Of a stretch of 45,592 bases of DNA, positions 10,832 to 18,937 are shown in pieces (position 1 is the first letter of the stretch; each line of letters begins with the position of its first letter). Position numbers and translations under genes: made by a program. The notes under the pieces were generated by a model that made no database searches, was not told the origin of the DNA, and saw only the letters and a list, made by a program, of their open reading frames with translations. Source of the stretch: Acidobacteriota bacterium (lineage in GTDB: Bacteria > Pseudomonadota > Alphaproteobacteria > Caulobacterales > Hyphomonadaceae); contig JADJRB010000013.1 of assembly GCA_016712445.1 (NCBI GenBank), positions 1 through 45,592 of the forward strand. Reading direction: 5' to 3'.

Positions 10832-11274
10832 CAATCTCCCCCTTTAGCGGCCAGTAGGCCCACAATGGCCACACCGCCCAAGATCCACCAGGCCGTGGCG
10901 CCCGTTGGGTTAAAGTCGGCATCGAACGGAAGGCGCCCGGATGGCACGTAATCGCCCCGATCCTCCGCATCCTGGATAGCCTGGCGCGTGTCTTTCTTCC
11001 ACTGATCGAAGGCGCCGGCATCGCTTGCGGCCTGGCCCGCCGGCGTGTTGGAAGCAGGCCCGGCGCCAGGAGGCAGCGGAAGGCCCGCGCCCGGCGCGGG
11101 AATATCGCCGTACTGCAATTTTTCGTAGAGCCAGGCGCCGGCGCTCTTTGCATCACGCGCCCAGCGCGAAGGCGTGTTGTATTGCAGCGTGCACCAGGCA
11201 TACGCCGCCGGATACTCATACCATGGCGTATCTGGCCACGGCGCGCCCGTCGTATCCACGCACTTGTAGGCCAT
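10831..11274 (-). CDS. L10: single-pass C-terminal membrane protein, 147 aa
   Basis: Begins MAYKCVDTTGAPWPD and overlaps the L9 stop (TGATG). The first half is rich in aromatic residues (WYEYPAAYAWCTLQY), followed by a Pro/Gly/Ala linker (PAPGAGLPLPPGAG) and an acidic helix. A C-terminal membrane anchor (AWWILGGVAIVGLLAA) ends in KGGD. Two cysteines in the first 30 residues could form a disulphide if the domain is exported. No family recognised. Confidence 0.88.
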   Translation of the reverse strand: MAYKCVDTTGAPWPDTPWYEYPAAYAWCTLQYNTPSRWARDAKSAGAWLYEKLQYGDIPAPGAGLPLPPGAGPASNTPAGQAASDAGAFDQWKKDTRQAIQDAEDRGDYVPSGRLPFDADFNPTGATAWWILGGVAIVGLLAAKGGD

Positions 11275-11423
11275 CAGCGGCGCCCCTTAAACAGGCCGAT
11301 GGCCAGCAGCGCGGCGCCCGCGATCGCCAGCTTGCCCTGGTTTTGCTTGGCCCAATCGAGCCAGGAAGACGAGCCCGCCGGCGCCGATGGAAACGTGAAC
11401 CCGAGGCCGCTATGGTAGATCAT
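11274..11423 (-). CDS. L9: 49-residue membrane protein
   Basis: A tiny gene fixed by its overlaps: its ATG at 11423 overlaps the L8 stop (TAATG) and its stop overlaps the L10 start (TGATG). The product starts MIYHSGLGFTFPSAPAG and has one hydrophobic helix (LAIAGAALLAIGLF) followed by the basic end KGRR. The layout, short outer part then membrane helix then basic tail, resembles small membrane proteins of lipid-containing phages or filamentous-phage minor coats, but no homology can be claimed. Confidence 0.85.
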   Translation of the reverse strand: MIYHSGLGFTFPSAPAGSSSWLDWAKQNQGKLAIAGAALLAIGLFKGRR

Positions 11424-11698
11424 TAGTCGGCCACCACCTTGGCCACAACCACCAGCGCAATGCCGCCGATGATGTATGTGCCGTATTTGTCAAAAAACGA
11501 AGGTTCGCCGGCCACGTTGCGAGAGCCGCCGCCAGGCGAAACGGGAGAATCCCATAACGCATCATCCTGGCGGATCATGTCATCTACGTGCATGTTCCAT
11601 CGCGCGATTGCCGCCGCGCGATCGGCGCCCGTGTTGACGGGTGGCAGGAGATCGACCACACCACCGGACCCCGAAGCGTTGACCAGTCCGAAGGGCAT
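11423..11698 (-). CDS. L8: single-pass C-terminal membrane protein, 91 aa
   Basis: Start ATG 11698 overlaps the L7 stop (TAATG). A soluble N-terminal part (MPFGLVNASGSGGVVDLLPP then an amphipathic segment with WNMHVDDMIRQDDALW) precedes a membrane helix (YIIGGIALVVVAKVV) that ends the protein. It belongs to the run of single-TM proteins L1-L11. No family recognised. Confidence 0.87.
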   Translation of the reverse strand: MPFGLVNASGSGGVVDLLPPVNTGADRAAAIARWNMHVDDMIRQDDALWDSPVSPGGGSRNVAGEPSFFDKYGTYIIGGIALVVVAKVVAD

Positions 11699-12216
11699 TA
11701 GAAAAACACCCCCTGCGACCGACGGCCCGGCGTGGCCTGATAATTCTCGTAGCCAAACAGGCCAGAGAAGCCATTCGCGGCAAGTTGCGCGTGCCACTCC
11801 GCAGCCGTCATCAAGTGTTCACGAGTCTTGCCCGCCGGCCACAGTTCTTTATTGATCGGATCGGAGTTCAAGGCCTTCGCCCGGTAGTAGTTCCACTGAT
11901 CGGCAGTGAGCTTGAACGTAGCGGGAACCGTGGCCGCGAAAACCTTATCCTTTGCGGCCTTCATGCGGTTCGCTTCGTTGTCCACCCAGGCCGCGCCGCC
12001 CGCGCTACCCGCATCGCCGCGCCCGCCTTCGCCCGTCGTGTTGTTTCCAGAGGCGCCGGAACCGCCACCAGCGCCCCCGTTATCGGACGAAGACCCGCCA
12101 GAGCCACCGCCCGAGCCGTTCCCATCGTCGCCACCAGCCGGCGCCGAGTAGGAGCGGTAGACCAAATACGCGATGCCACCAAGGAAAGCCACAGGGAGTA
12201 AGTTTTGAGAGTTCAC
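11698..12216 (-). CDS. L7: N-terminal membrane anchor with Gly/Ser-rich stalk, 172 aa
   Basis: GTG start at 12216 overlaps the L6 stop (TAGTG). An N-terminal hydrophobic segment (LLPVAFLGGIAYLVY) is followed by about 45 residues of Gly/Ser/Asn/Asp linker and then a folded helical domain (KVFAATVPATFKLTADQWNY … AEWHAQLAANGFSGLFGY). The order anchor, flexible stalk, small domain is shared with L6. In L6 the same kind of domain contains similar phrases (DGWNYVYQQVRG … LDEYLDVAMQNGVAGLNYR), so the two are probably diverged paralogues. Confidence 0.88.
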   Translation of the reverse strand: MNSQNLLPVAFLGGIAYLVYRSYSAPAGGDDGNGSGGGSGGSSSDNGGAGGGSGASGNNTTGEGGRGDAGSAGGAAWVDNEANRMKAAKDKVFAATVPATFKLTADQWNYYRAKALNSDPINKELWPAGKTREHLMTAAEWHAQLAANGFSGLFGYENYQATPGRRSQGVFF

Positions 12217-12611
12217 TAGCGGCCCCTCCGATAATTCAGACCGGCCACACCGTTTTGCATGGCCACATCCAGGTATTCATCGAGCGTCATCTTATGCGCG
12301 CGATCGCGGCCCGGCCACATCACGAGGACATCGGGACCAGCCACCCCGCGCACTTGCTGATAAACGTAATTCCAGCCATCGCCGCCCGTGGTTTCGGCAA
12401 TGCCCAGCTTGTTTGCTTCGGCGCGCATCAGAGCCTTGAGAGCCGCGCGGGTGGAGGCCGCGGAATTGCCGTTGCCGCCGCCAGAGCCGCCGTTACCGCC
12501 ATTGCCGCCGTTACCGCCATCGCCGCCGGCGTCGGTGGTGGTGCCGCCGGCGTACCACGTCCAACCGAAGTATCCGGCGCCGAGCAGCAAGATAATTTTC
12601 AGCGCATCCAT
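12216..12611 (-). CDS. L6: N-terminal membrane anchor with Gly-Asn stalk, 131 aa
   Basis: ATG 12611 overlaps the L5 stop (TAATG). Starts MDALKIILLLGAGYFGWTWY, a membrane anchor, then a stalk of repeated Gly-Gly-Asn-Gly units, then a helical domain of about 80 residues ending GVAGLNYRRGR. Domain order and several positions match L7, suggesting gene duplication. It may be an envelope or virion component that presents a small domain on a flexible tether. Confidence 0.88.
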   Translation of the reverse strand: MDALKIILLLGAGYFGWTWYAGGTTTDAGGDGGNGGNGGNGGSGGGNGNSAASTRAALKALMRAEANKLGIAETTGGDGWNYVYQQVRGVAGPDVLVMWPGRDRAHKMTLDEYLDVAMQNGVAGLNYRRGR

Positions 12612-13675
12612 TAACGACCACCCTTCCCTTGAGCGAAGAAGAGGCCCGCGCCGCCCACGGCAACCAGCCAATACGGAATCGAGTAGCCCATCACATCGAA
12701 CGAGCCCGACATGATCGAGGACAGATCGAACGGCGCGCCGTCATCAGTGGCGCCGCCGTTGCCGCCGTTGCCGCTACCGCCGCCACTGCCACCGCTACCC
12801 GTGTTCTTTGCCGCATCCGCCGCAGCCTTCGCCGCCGTCTCTTTGGCCTTGTCTTGCGCGGCCTTCGCCGCAGCAGCAGCCGCAGCAGTGGCAGCAGCCG
12901 CAGCCGTTGTATTAGCGGCAGTGGTGGCCGCAGTTTGCGCGGCGATCGCCGCCGCCGTTTGCGAAGCACCCACCGGCGCCACGGCGCCAGGAACAGCGGG
13001 CGGAGGCGTCATGATCGGATTGCCGCCGGCGCGCGCCACTTCGGTAAGCGTGTTTTGCATGCCGCCCGGCAGCAACATCAACGCCGCACTATGGCCCGGA
13101 TCACCATTCACCTTGCAATCGGTCCCATACATCACAGGTTGCCCAGGGATTGGCGAGGCATTTTCGTAAATGGAGCACGAGACGTTCAGGCCGTAAGTCT
13201 TGCCGAGTTGTTGCGCCTCACGCGCCAGGCTTTCCTGCGTTCCGCGATCGACCGTATGTTGCATGCCGAACCGAGATCCGGAATTTTGTTGTTGCAGCGT
13301 GCTTTGCGGTTCACATTGGCCCCACGAGTTTTTCGCGTAGCCGGCAGGGCAGGCGCCGGCAGGCAGAGGCGCCGAGCCCGTTACCGCTTCGTAGATTTCA
13401 GGCCGATTGAGTTGTGACCAATTCTCTTCGGCCAGGTTCGTGCACGAACCCGTGGGCAAGGTGAATAGGCCGATGTCGGAGCACGCGGCCAGGCCTTCGA
13501 GCCCGCCGGCGATCATGCGCGATCGCACAGGACCGTTAGAAGTGATCGGCAGTTCCGGCGCCAGGCGTTTGTGATCGGCCCAAATTTTCGGACCATGCAC
13601 GCGGCGCCTGGCCGGCGAAGGCATCAGGCCCACCACGGCCAAGTTGTCCATTGATCGCATGCGCGTTTGGTACAT
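12611..13675 (-). CDS. L5: Cys-containing ectodomain, Ala-rich helix, Gly stalk, C-terminal TM, 354 aa
   Basis: ATG 13675 overlaps the L4 stop (TAATG). Residues 1-200 form a mixed domain with about seven cysteines (LAACSDIG, PTGSCTN, GACPAGYAKNSWGQC, VSCSIYEN, TDCKV). Then comes an alanine/lysine-rich segment of about 60 residues, likely one long helix, a Gly/Ser stalk, and a C-terminal membrane helix (YWLVAVGGAGLFFAQ) with KGGR end. The cysteine pattern suggests disulphides and hence an extracytoplasmic or particle-surface domain. No family recognised. Confidence 0.88.
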   Translation of the reverse strand: MYQTRMRSMDNLAVVGLMPSPARRRVHGPKIWADHKRLAPELPITSNGPVRSRMIAGGLEGLAACSDIGLFTLPTGSCTNLAEENWSQLNRPEIYEAVTGSAPLPAGACPAGYAKNSWGQCEPQSTLQQQNSGSRFGMQHTVDRGTQESLAREAQQLGKTYGLNVSCSIYENASPIPGQPVMYGTDCKVNGDPGHSAALMLLPGGMQNTLTEVARAGGNPIMTPPPAVPGAVAPVGASQTAAAIAAQTAATTAANTTAAAAATAAAAAAAKAAQDKAKETAAKAAADAAKNTGSGGSGGGSGNGGNGGATDDGAPFDLSSIMSGSFDVMGYSIPYWLVAVGGAGLFFAQGKGGR

Positions 13676-14565
13676 TACCGCCGCCCCCTTTTCTTGTCTC
13701 GCGTGGCCAAATACAAACCAATGCCGGCAGCGGCCAGCACGATGCAATCGGAAACACCTTCCACCAGCCGTTCGCTTTCGCAAAGGCCTTGCAGATACAC
13801 CACCATCGGATTGCCTTCACTATCGACGGCCACGCCGCCGCCGTCGCCCGCCGTCGCATCAGGCACACCGGATTCGCGAGTCTTGCGGCAAACTACCTGG
13901 CCGTTCTCCAGCGATTGAAACGGATATTGCGCAGGGCAGCGAAGTAGGCCCGTGTTCGGGTCGAGTTCAGGCAAGCGCACCGAAACCGTGGTAGGCCCTT
14001 GCGTGGCGCCCGCCGGCGAAGGCACCGGCGTATTGTCATTGTTCGAGTAGTGCGTAGGCCCTTGCGTTGGACCCGTGGGTGAAGCCACCGGCGCCGGATC
14101 GGGAGAAGGCCCAGGCCTGGACTCCATCGGCACAGACGACGGCGCGTGCACTGGCGCGTTGTCGTAATAGGCCGGCGCGGGAACCGAGTATTGTGTATTG
14201 CCCGCCGGCGCCGGCGCCTGGCCGGATTGTGGCGTGGACAAAACAGCCGATTGAAACACCTGGCCAGTGATGCCGCAGTTATAGCCGTACTTCGCATTGA
14301 GTTGTGGCCACCATGGCTGACAGAACGTAGAGCATGGCGCCTGTGGCGATCGCGGATACGCCAGGCCGCACGCAAACACCTTCGCCAGGCCCGCTTCGTT
14401 TTGCGTCACGGCGCCGCAGGCCAATTGATCGCAGAACGTGGGAGTAACGACCGACTTGGCCCAGGCCAATTGCTCAGGCCCGAACAGATTAGGGATCGTG
14501 TCATCCGCGCCAAGGTGGCCGAGCCCTTGAATGCGGCCAAAGAGGCCATGAGTCTGAACAATCAT
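13675..14565 (-). CDS. L4: Cys-rich ectodomain, Pro-rich stalk, C-terminal TM, 296 aa
   Basis: ATG 14565 overlaps the L3 stop (ATGA). The N-terminal 105 residues hold several cysteines (PTFCDQLACGAVTQ, APCSTFCQPWW, YGYNCG). A Pro/Ser/Thr stalk contains an imperfect repeat, SP-x-G-x-TQGPT, twice. A second cysteine-bearing part (LRCPAQYPFQSLENGQVVCR) leads to a C-terminal membrane helix (CIVLAAAGIGLYLA) and a strongly basic tail (RDKKRGRR). Layout parallels L5. A surface-exposed, membrane-anchored role is inferred. Confidence 0.88.
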   Translation of the reverse strand: MIVQTHGLFGRIQGLGHLGADDTIPNLFGPEQLAWAKSVVTPTFCDQLACGAVTQNEAGLAKVFACGLAYPRSPQAPCSTFCQPWWPQLNAKYGYNCGITGQVFQSAVLSTPQSGQAPAPAGNTQYSVPAPAYYDNAPVHAPSSVPMESRPGPSPDPAPVASPTGPTQGPTHYSNNDNTPVPSPAGATQGPTTVSVRLPELDPNTGLLRCPAQYPFQSLENGQVVCRKTRESGVPDATAGDGGGVAVDSEGNPMVVYLQGLCESERLVEGVSDCIVLAAAGIGLYLATRDKKRGRR

Positions 14566-14714
14566 CGAGTGCCCGCCTTGTAAAGGTGGAAGCCGACGAA
14601 CAGGCCAAGCGCGATCGCACCCCAACGAAAGGCCGTAGCCACATTGGCCAGGCGATCGCCAGGCACGAAAGGTTCGACAGGAGCCGAGGCCAGGCCGCGC
14701 GTGGATACGATCAC
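14562..14714 (-). CDS. L3: 50-residue membrane protein
   Basis: A small gene supported by coupling at both ends: GTG 14714 overlaps the L2 stop (GTGA) and its TGA overlaps the L4 ATG (ATGA). The product starts with VIVSTRGLASAP and carries one membrane helix (AIALGLFVGFHLY) ending KAGTR. No family recognised. Confidence 0.85.
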   Translation of the reverse strand: MIVSTRGLASAPVEPFVPGDRLANVATAFRWGAIALGLFVGFHLYKAGTR

Positions 14715-15370
14715 AGCATCACCCCCACAGCCAGCAGCGCGGCAGCAGCAAGGAAAGCCGGCGAGATCGAAACGCCGCCCACGTTGATATCGCCAGGCGC
14801 CACGGCAGACGTGCCGCCCGTTATCACCGTCTGTTCGATCGGTTCCAGATACATGCGGAACCAGTCCCACTTCCCGCCGCGTTGCCGATCGGCCACGCAC
14901 GCCTTGCCAGGGTTGCCCATTTCAGGCGTATCGCAGTTATCCACGACCCATTGCCAGCCGGCGTAGAAATTCGCGATCGCCTGTTCCTTCGATTCCCAGG
15001 TGCGCGGCCCGGCCAGGAACCCTTCGAGATTCGCTTGCAGCTTCGGTTCTACGTCGTTCACTATGGCCGTGGTGGCCACCTTTTGTTTAGGACCCTTACG
15101 CGCGTACAACAGCATCAGCCCGATCGTTACGCCGGCAACCGCCGCGCCTATGATCGGAATGGCCATTGCGCCCCACGCCGCCGCCGCAATCGAGTTAGTG
15201 CCGCCCGTGGTGAGAATGCCGCCGACGATCGAGGGAGCCGAGACGACCACCTGTTGTGTGGTGGTAGAGGACAAGCCGCCCATGCCGTACTGAGGCCCAG
15301 CGCAAGGCGTGAATAAACCGCCCTGCATTGGCATGGCCAAAACGTCCACAGTGCCGGCGTAGGCGTACAT
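14711..15370 (-). CDS. L2: two-helix membrane protein, 219 aa
   Basis: Starts 4 nt after the L1 stop. A hydrophobic region at about residues 60-92 (AWGAMAIPIIGAAVAGVTIG) is followed by GPKQK and a well-ordered middle domain with VNDVEPKLQANLEGF, a paired cysteine region (NCDTPEMGNPGKACVADR) and GGKWDWFRMYLEPI. A second hydrophobic stretch (FLAAAALLAVGVML) ends the protein. The middle domain reminds me of uncharacterised phage structural proteins, but I cannot name the family. It is probably a membrane or virion component. Confidence 0.87.
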   Translation of the reverse strand: MYAYAGTVDVLAMPMQGGLFTPCAGPQYGMGGLSSTTTQQVVVSAPSIVGGILTTGGTNSIAAAAWGAMAIPIIGAAVAGVTIGLMLLYARKGPKQKVATTAIVNDVEPKLQANLEGFLAGPRTWESKEQAIANFYAGWQWVVDNCDTPEMGNPGKACVADRQRGGKWDWFRMYLEPIEQTVITGGTSAVAPGDINVGGVSISPAFLAAAALLAVGVML

Positions 15371-15373
15371 AGG

Positions 15374-16408
15374 TTAGCGGCGCGCCCCTCCGCTTTTGGC
15401 CAGTGCGAACGCCAGCGCGATACCGCCGCCCACAAGCGCGATCGTTCCCCACCCGATGCTACCCGCCGGCAAAGTTTGGAACGCTGGGAAACCCGAGCCC
15501 CCCTCGCCCAGCCGATACTGCACAAGCGAACCATCCGGCCCGCGTTGCGTGTAGGTGCCAGGAGGAGGCGCGCCGTACCGCGCGCCGATCACTGGCGCGG
15601 CAATCTTATCAATGCCGGTTTCCAGGATCTTGGTAAAGGCGCCCCAATCGAAACCCATTCCACGGCCAAGCACCTGGCGATCAATCGCGGACGCCGGCGC
15701 GTCACGAGGAACGCGCAATTTCATCCGCTCGATACCTCTTAGGGTTGTTCTCATTGATGCACCACCTACTGGCCAAAATGCCTTGCGGAAAGCGCGCGAG
15801 GTTTCCCAGCCGGCGTAGTCGCCGTGCGAGGCATCGAGCGCGAAGCGTTGCCGATCGACGCCGACCAGCGCAACGGAGTAAACGTGTGTGTAAAGGTGAG
15901 GCCGCGCAGAATCCGCCGCGACCGTGCAGAGTTCACAAGGAATGGCCGAGGCCAGCAACATGGCATCGACCAGCATCGAAAAATCGTCGCAATCCCCTTC
16001 CGGGTTCGGCATCGTGAGCAGCCGCGCCGGCGTTATCAATAGGTCTTGCAACTGGCCGCGCCGATCGGCAGGCAGAGCCAATACGCTTTCCTCATCGAAC
16101 TTAAATCGGACGTTGGCATGAACCCAGCGCCAGATGGCCGAGGCCTTCGCATGATCGCTTGCATCAGGCGATAGGCCATCGAGTGCCCAGCCCGCCGCGC
16201 TTTGCACGATCGGATCGTTTGCACCTTCTCTTATATGGCCCACCATCAGGCCGATCGTTTGCGCCACCGCCGTATCGGCATTCGATGACGCGCGCATACG
16301 CCGCACCGTTGTGGTGCGATCGCCGAACGCCGCCAGGTTGTGAGTCTCAACCATCGAAACAGTGGCCAGCCAGGTGCGCGCGTAGGGCATCAAGTCCGAA
16401 GACGACAC
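15374..16408 (-). CDS. L1: transglutaminase-like cysteine protease-fold protein with C-terminal TM, 344 aa
   Basis: First gene of the late operon. The transglutaminase-like core is visible at residues 90-200: Cys140 in GDCDDFSML, His175 in YTHVYSVAL and Asp192 in ALDASHGDY make a plausible Cys-His-Asp triad. Family members hydrolyse or form amide bonds, and relatives occur among phage structural or lysis-associated genes. The last 25 residues form a membrane helix (IALVGGGIALAFALA) with basic end, so the enzyme is probably anchored. The GTG start at 16408 gives SSSDLMPYARTW; ATG 16390 is a possible alternative start. Target unknown: processing or cross-linking of virion or envelope proteins are the main options. 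Confidence 0.88.
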   Translation of the reverse strand: MSSSDLMPYARTWLATVSMVETHNLAAFGDRTTTVRRMRASSNADTAVAQTIGLMVGHIREGANDPIVQSAAGWALDGLSPDASDHAKASAIWRWVHANVRFKFDEESVLALPADRRGQLQDLLITPARLLTMPNPEGDCDDFSMLVDAMLLASAIPCELCTVAADSARPHLYTHVYSVALVGVDRQRFALDASHGDYAGWETSRAFRKAFWPVGGASMRTTLRGIERMKLRVPRDAPASAIDRQVLGRGMGFDWGAFTKILETGIDKIAAPVIGARYGAPPPGTYTQRGPDGSLVQYRLGEGGSGFPAFQTLPAGSIGWGTIALVGGGIALAFALAKSGGARR

Positions 16409-16521
16409 CCAAGACGGAGAGGCCGGCCAGAGTCAGGTTACGACATTGCGGAAGATTCCCAAACATCTTTTGTATGTCATGTTATATAAGCGCTGAAACG
16501 CGCAAACGAGGAGTAGAGGGA
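16409..16521. promoter_or_regulatory. Divergent control region between late (L1) and early (E1) operons
   Basis: The only AT-rich gap between the two opposed operons. On the plus strand an extended -10 (TG-T-TATATA, 16480-16488) lies upstream of GAGGAG/AGAGGGA ribosome-binding sequence and ATG 16522. On the minus strand the same core reads TTATATAAC, so promoters may overlap back to back. No convincing -35 is visible for either strand, consistent with an extended -10 or with regulated, activator-dependent expression. Confidence 0.6.
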
Positions 16522-18061
16522 ATGCCACGCAGAGGCACCAAGAAGAAAATCGACACCGACCAACCAACCGCAGCAACCGCCACAGCAGTAGCCGAACCAC
16601 CGCCAGGAGCCGTAGACGACTACGAACCGCCCGCCCACCTGGTGGAAACAGGAAACGAGGCGCCAACCCCGCCAGAAACGCCCGCGCCCACGGTAGAGGC
16701 CGGCCAGCACTACTTCGATACGCTCAAAGGGAAACGGACCATCGGCCCGGATCGTTTCTTTGAACACCTGCCCACGTTTCCCGCCCGACCGCTTCGAGCG
16801 CGCTTGCATCTACCTCTATCGAATCTGGCCGCGCATCAACCGCAAACAGGCAGACCCCACCGCCTACAACTACATCGACAAATACGGCGTGCCGTTCACG
16901 CCCGATGAAGTGAAGCAGCGATGGGGAGAGGGAAAGTATCAGGCCCTCATGCTCAATTTGGACAAGCGAACAGATAACCAGATCGCCGGATGCGTGTTCA
17001 CTGTGGACGATCCAAACTGCCCGCCCGTCCTGAACCTGGCCGAGCTTGTTTTAGGCGCGCCGGCCAATAGCTCATACGAGGAGTCTTTAAGGAATCGGAA
17101 TATGCACCCGTCGCAATCAATCCCCGGCCAGGCGCCGGCAGCAGCAGACGCCAGCGCTTCGGTAGCCCTGGCCAACTTGGCCACCGAAGCTATACGGCAA
17201 GGAAATCGACAGACCCCAGCCGCCGCGATGGAGCAGACCGCACTGAACCACTACGCAGCCATTCTGCAAACCGCAATGACGCAGAACGCAAAAGCGAGTG
17301 GTGGCCTGGACTTCACCGGCCTGGCCGCGATCATTACCGCGATTATTCCCCTCATCAGGCCGGCCACGCCCGTGGGACCAGATCCACGCGATGCGCTAAT
17401 CAATATGCTTATGGACAAGCTACTGAACGCGCCGCAACACGTGGCCGTGGCGCCGGCAGGGAGCCTAACCGAAACCCTCGCCGCCGTGAAGTCGATCATG
17501 GAAGTAAGCCACACGTTGAACCCCAACGCCGGCGCGCCGGAATCCATTTCCACCATTTTGGCCAACAATGCGGCGCCCATCTTGGGAGAGATACGCGGAG
17601 TTGTGCAAGGCATCGCCTCAATGGTGGGAGCGCGCAACGCCGCCGCCAACGGCCAGGCCAGCCAGCCAGGCCAGCCACAACAGCAGCAACCACAGCAACA
17701 ACAAGTAGAAGGAGCCGGCCAGAATATGGACCTCATGCAGATGGCGCTCAACACCATCGAGCCTGTATTGATAAAGCAATTCCGCGAAGGCAACGAAGGA
17801 TGGGCGCTTGGCGAATGGATCGAAAACGGATGGGGAGCCGACTCCTATAACCGGATTGCCAACATCGGCAAAGAGCAGATCATAGCCGCTCTACTGGCGC
17901 GGCCAAACTTGCGGCAATTGTTCGATGGACTCCAGCCGCAGATGGACGCCTACGTTACGAGCTTCCTGGAATGGCCGAAGCGTAAAGCCGAGTTCGAGGC
18001 CCAGGCAGACGAGAACGCCGGCGCGCCAGGCGCCGCACCCGAGGAAGGCGCCCAACCGTGA
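16522..18061 (+). CDS. E1: large early protein with an N-terminal YLYR domain (one sequencing frameshift), about 512 aa
   Basis: ATG 16522 follows a good ribosome site. An extra C in the CCC run near 16780 breaks the frame; removing it joins FFEHLPTF to PPDRFERACIYLYRIWP. Residues 1-65 are a basic then Pro/Ala-rich leader. Residues 65-170 hold a domain also found twice in E12 (FFxHL … YxYRxxP … FG/WGxGxY). The middle is helical and Ala/Gln-rich, including a Q-rich tract (PQQQQPQQQQ) near residue 400. A helical C-terminus with WALGEWIENGWG follows. Function unknown. As first early gene it may be a regulator, an anti-host protein or a scaffold. Confidence 0.85.
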
Positions 18062-18459
18062 TTCCTACCGCACCAGGTGGTGGACCAGGTGGTATACCAC
18101 TCACCGGATCACAGCAGCACGTAATATGCACCGTTTGCCGGCGCCCCGTGCTGTTCAATGCGCCCATCACGATCGTGGGGCAATCGCCCGAGGAGGCAGC
18201 AAGCGCGCTATGCGGAAACGCCGGCGAAGCGATGCTAGCCCACCTTCACAACTTCCATAAGAAGGAAATGCAGACCGTATCCGTATTAGGCGCGATCGCG
18301 CAGACCTTCGCCGTGTTTCAGCACTTCGAGTTCAACCAGCCGACACTGGTAAAGGCAGATGAAACGATGGCCACCCAGCTATTGAACTTCATCCACAACG
18401 AAGACCCAGCCGAACCAGGCGCGCCCGTACAACAGAACCAGCCGAAAACGGTACTTTAG
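18058..18459 (+). CDS. E2: small C2H2-type zinc-finger-like protein, 133 aa
   Basis: GTG start overlaps the E1 stop (GTGA). CTVCRRPVLF and HLHNFHKKE provide two Cys and two or three His spaced as in a zinc ribbon/finger. The rest is helical with an acidic, Pro-rich tail. Its first codons contain the CACCAGGTGGTGGACCAGGT motif (18071-18098), which also forms the arrays inside E4. DNA or protein binding is inferred from the zinc motif only. Confidence 0.8.
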   Translation: MIPTAPGGGPGGIPLTGSQQHVICTVCRRPVLFNAPITIVGQSPEEAASALCGNAGEAMLAHLHNFHKKEMQTVSVLGAIAQTFAVFQHFEFNQPTLVKADETMATQLLNFIHNEDPAEPGAPVQQNQPKTVL

Positions 18460-18467
18460 TCCCCGGA

Positions 18468-18496
18468 TTGCCAGAGGGACCGAAATAAGGGATAAT
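18468..18496 (+). promoter_or_regulatory. Sigma-70-type promoter for E3-E5
   Basis: TTGCCA (18468-18473) and GATAAT (18491-18496) are separated by exactly 17 nt. Predicted transcription start is near 18503, leaving a 5' leader of about 55 nt that contains the palindrome at 18509-18535 and ends in AAAGGAG before the TTG start of E3. Confidence 0.7.
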
Positions 18497-18508
18497 TTTG
18501 CTCCGTAG

Positions 18509-18535
18509 ATGCGTCTACGAATTGCGTAGACGCAT
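18509..18535. promoter_or_regulatory. Perfect 11-bp inverted repeat in the E3 leader
   Basis: ATGCGTCTACG, spacer AATTG, CGTAGACGCAT. It starts a few bases after the predicted transcription start, so it could be a repressor operator or a 5' stem-loop in the mRNA. There is no U-run after it, so a simple terminator is unlikely. Confidence 0.7.
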
Positions 18536-18556
18536 TGAATCGAAAGGAGCACCCCT

Positions 18557-18919
18557 TTGCCATCCAAGAAAAAGAAGGCAGACAGCACCAAACAGCGCTG
18601 TAAAAACTGCAATAAGCCATTCACCCCCACCGTATCCTGGCAAGAGTTCTGTAAAGAGCCATGCCGCAAAGCCTACTGGCGCCACGGTGGAATCACCGAA
18701 ACCCGTTTACTTGATCTGTTCCGCGAAGCCGCCGGCGATCACCTGGCCGCACTCACGGCCCGCGTGGATGCCATCGAGCAATTATTGGCCACGATCGCCA
18801 CAATGCCCGTGCTAGCCAGCCAGCTTGCCACCCGCCTAGATACTTCCCCCAACCTTCAGACAGCCTTACAGGACATCCGCGAACGCATCGGCCAGGCCCC
18901 GCGATCAATGCAGCAGTAG
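18557..18919 (+). CDS. E3: zinc-finger protein with C-terminal helices, 120 aa
   Basis: TTG start chosen because GAAAGGAG lies 7-9 nt upstream and because the product begins with a typical basic leader (PSKKKKADSTKQR). CKNCNKPF … FCKEPCRKAYW makes a four-cysteine zinc site of the kind common in small phage proteins. The C-terminal 70 residues are helical (LTARVDAIEQLLATIATM) and could form a coiled coil. It lies directly before E4/E5, so a replication or regulatory role is possible. Confidence 0.85.
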   Translation: MPSKKKKADSTKQRCKNCNKPFTPTVSWQEFCKEPCRKAYWRHGGITETRLLDLFREAAGDHLAALTARVDAIEQLLATIATMPVLASQLATRLDTSPNLQTALQDIRERIGQAPRSMQQ

Positions 18920-18937
18920 CAAGGAAAACACCCGAAC

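Noticed and set aside
11952..13417. Plus-strand frames of 220 and 262 residues
   Set aside because: Antisense to L5-L7. Low-complexity Arg/Ser composition mirrors Gly/Ala stalks.
16770..16790. Programmed frameshift in E1
   Set aside because: The shift falls in a CCC run without a canonical slippery heptamer or following structure, and similar single-base shifts occur all over this contig.
16522..18061. Terminase or packaging ATPase
   Set aside because: No Walker A/B motif is present in the corrected E1 protein.
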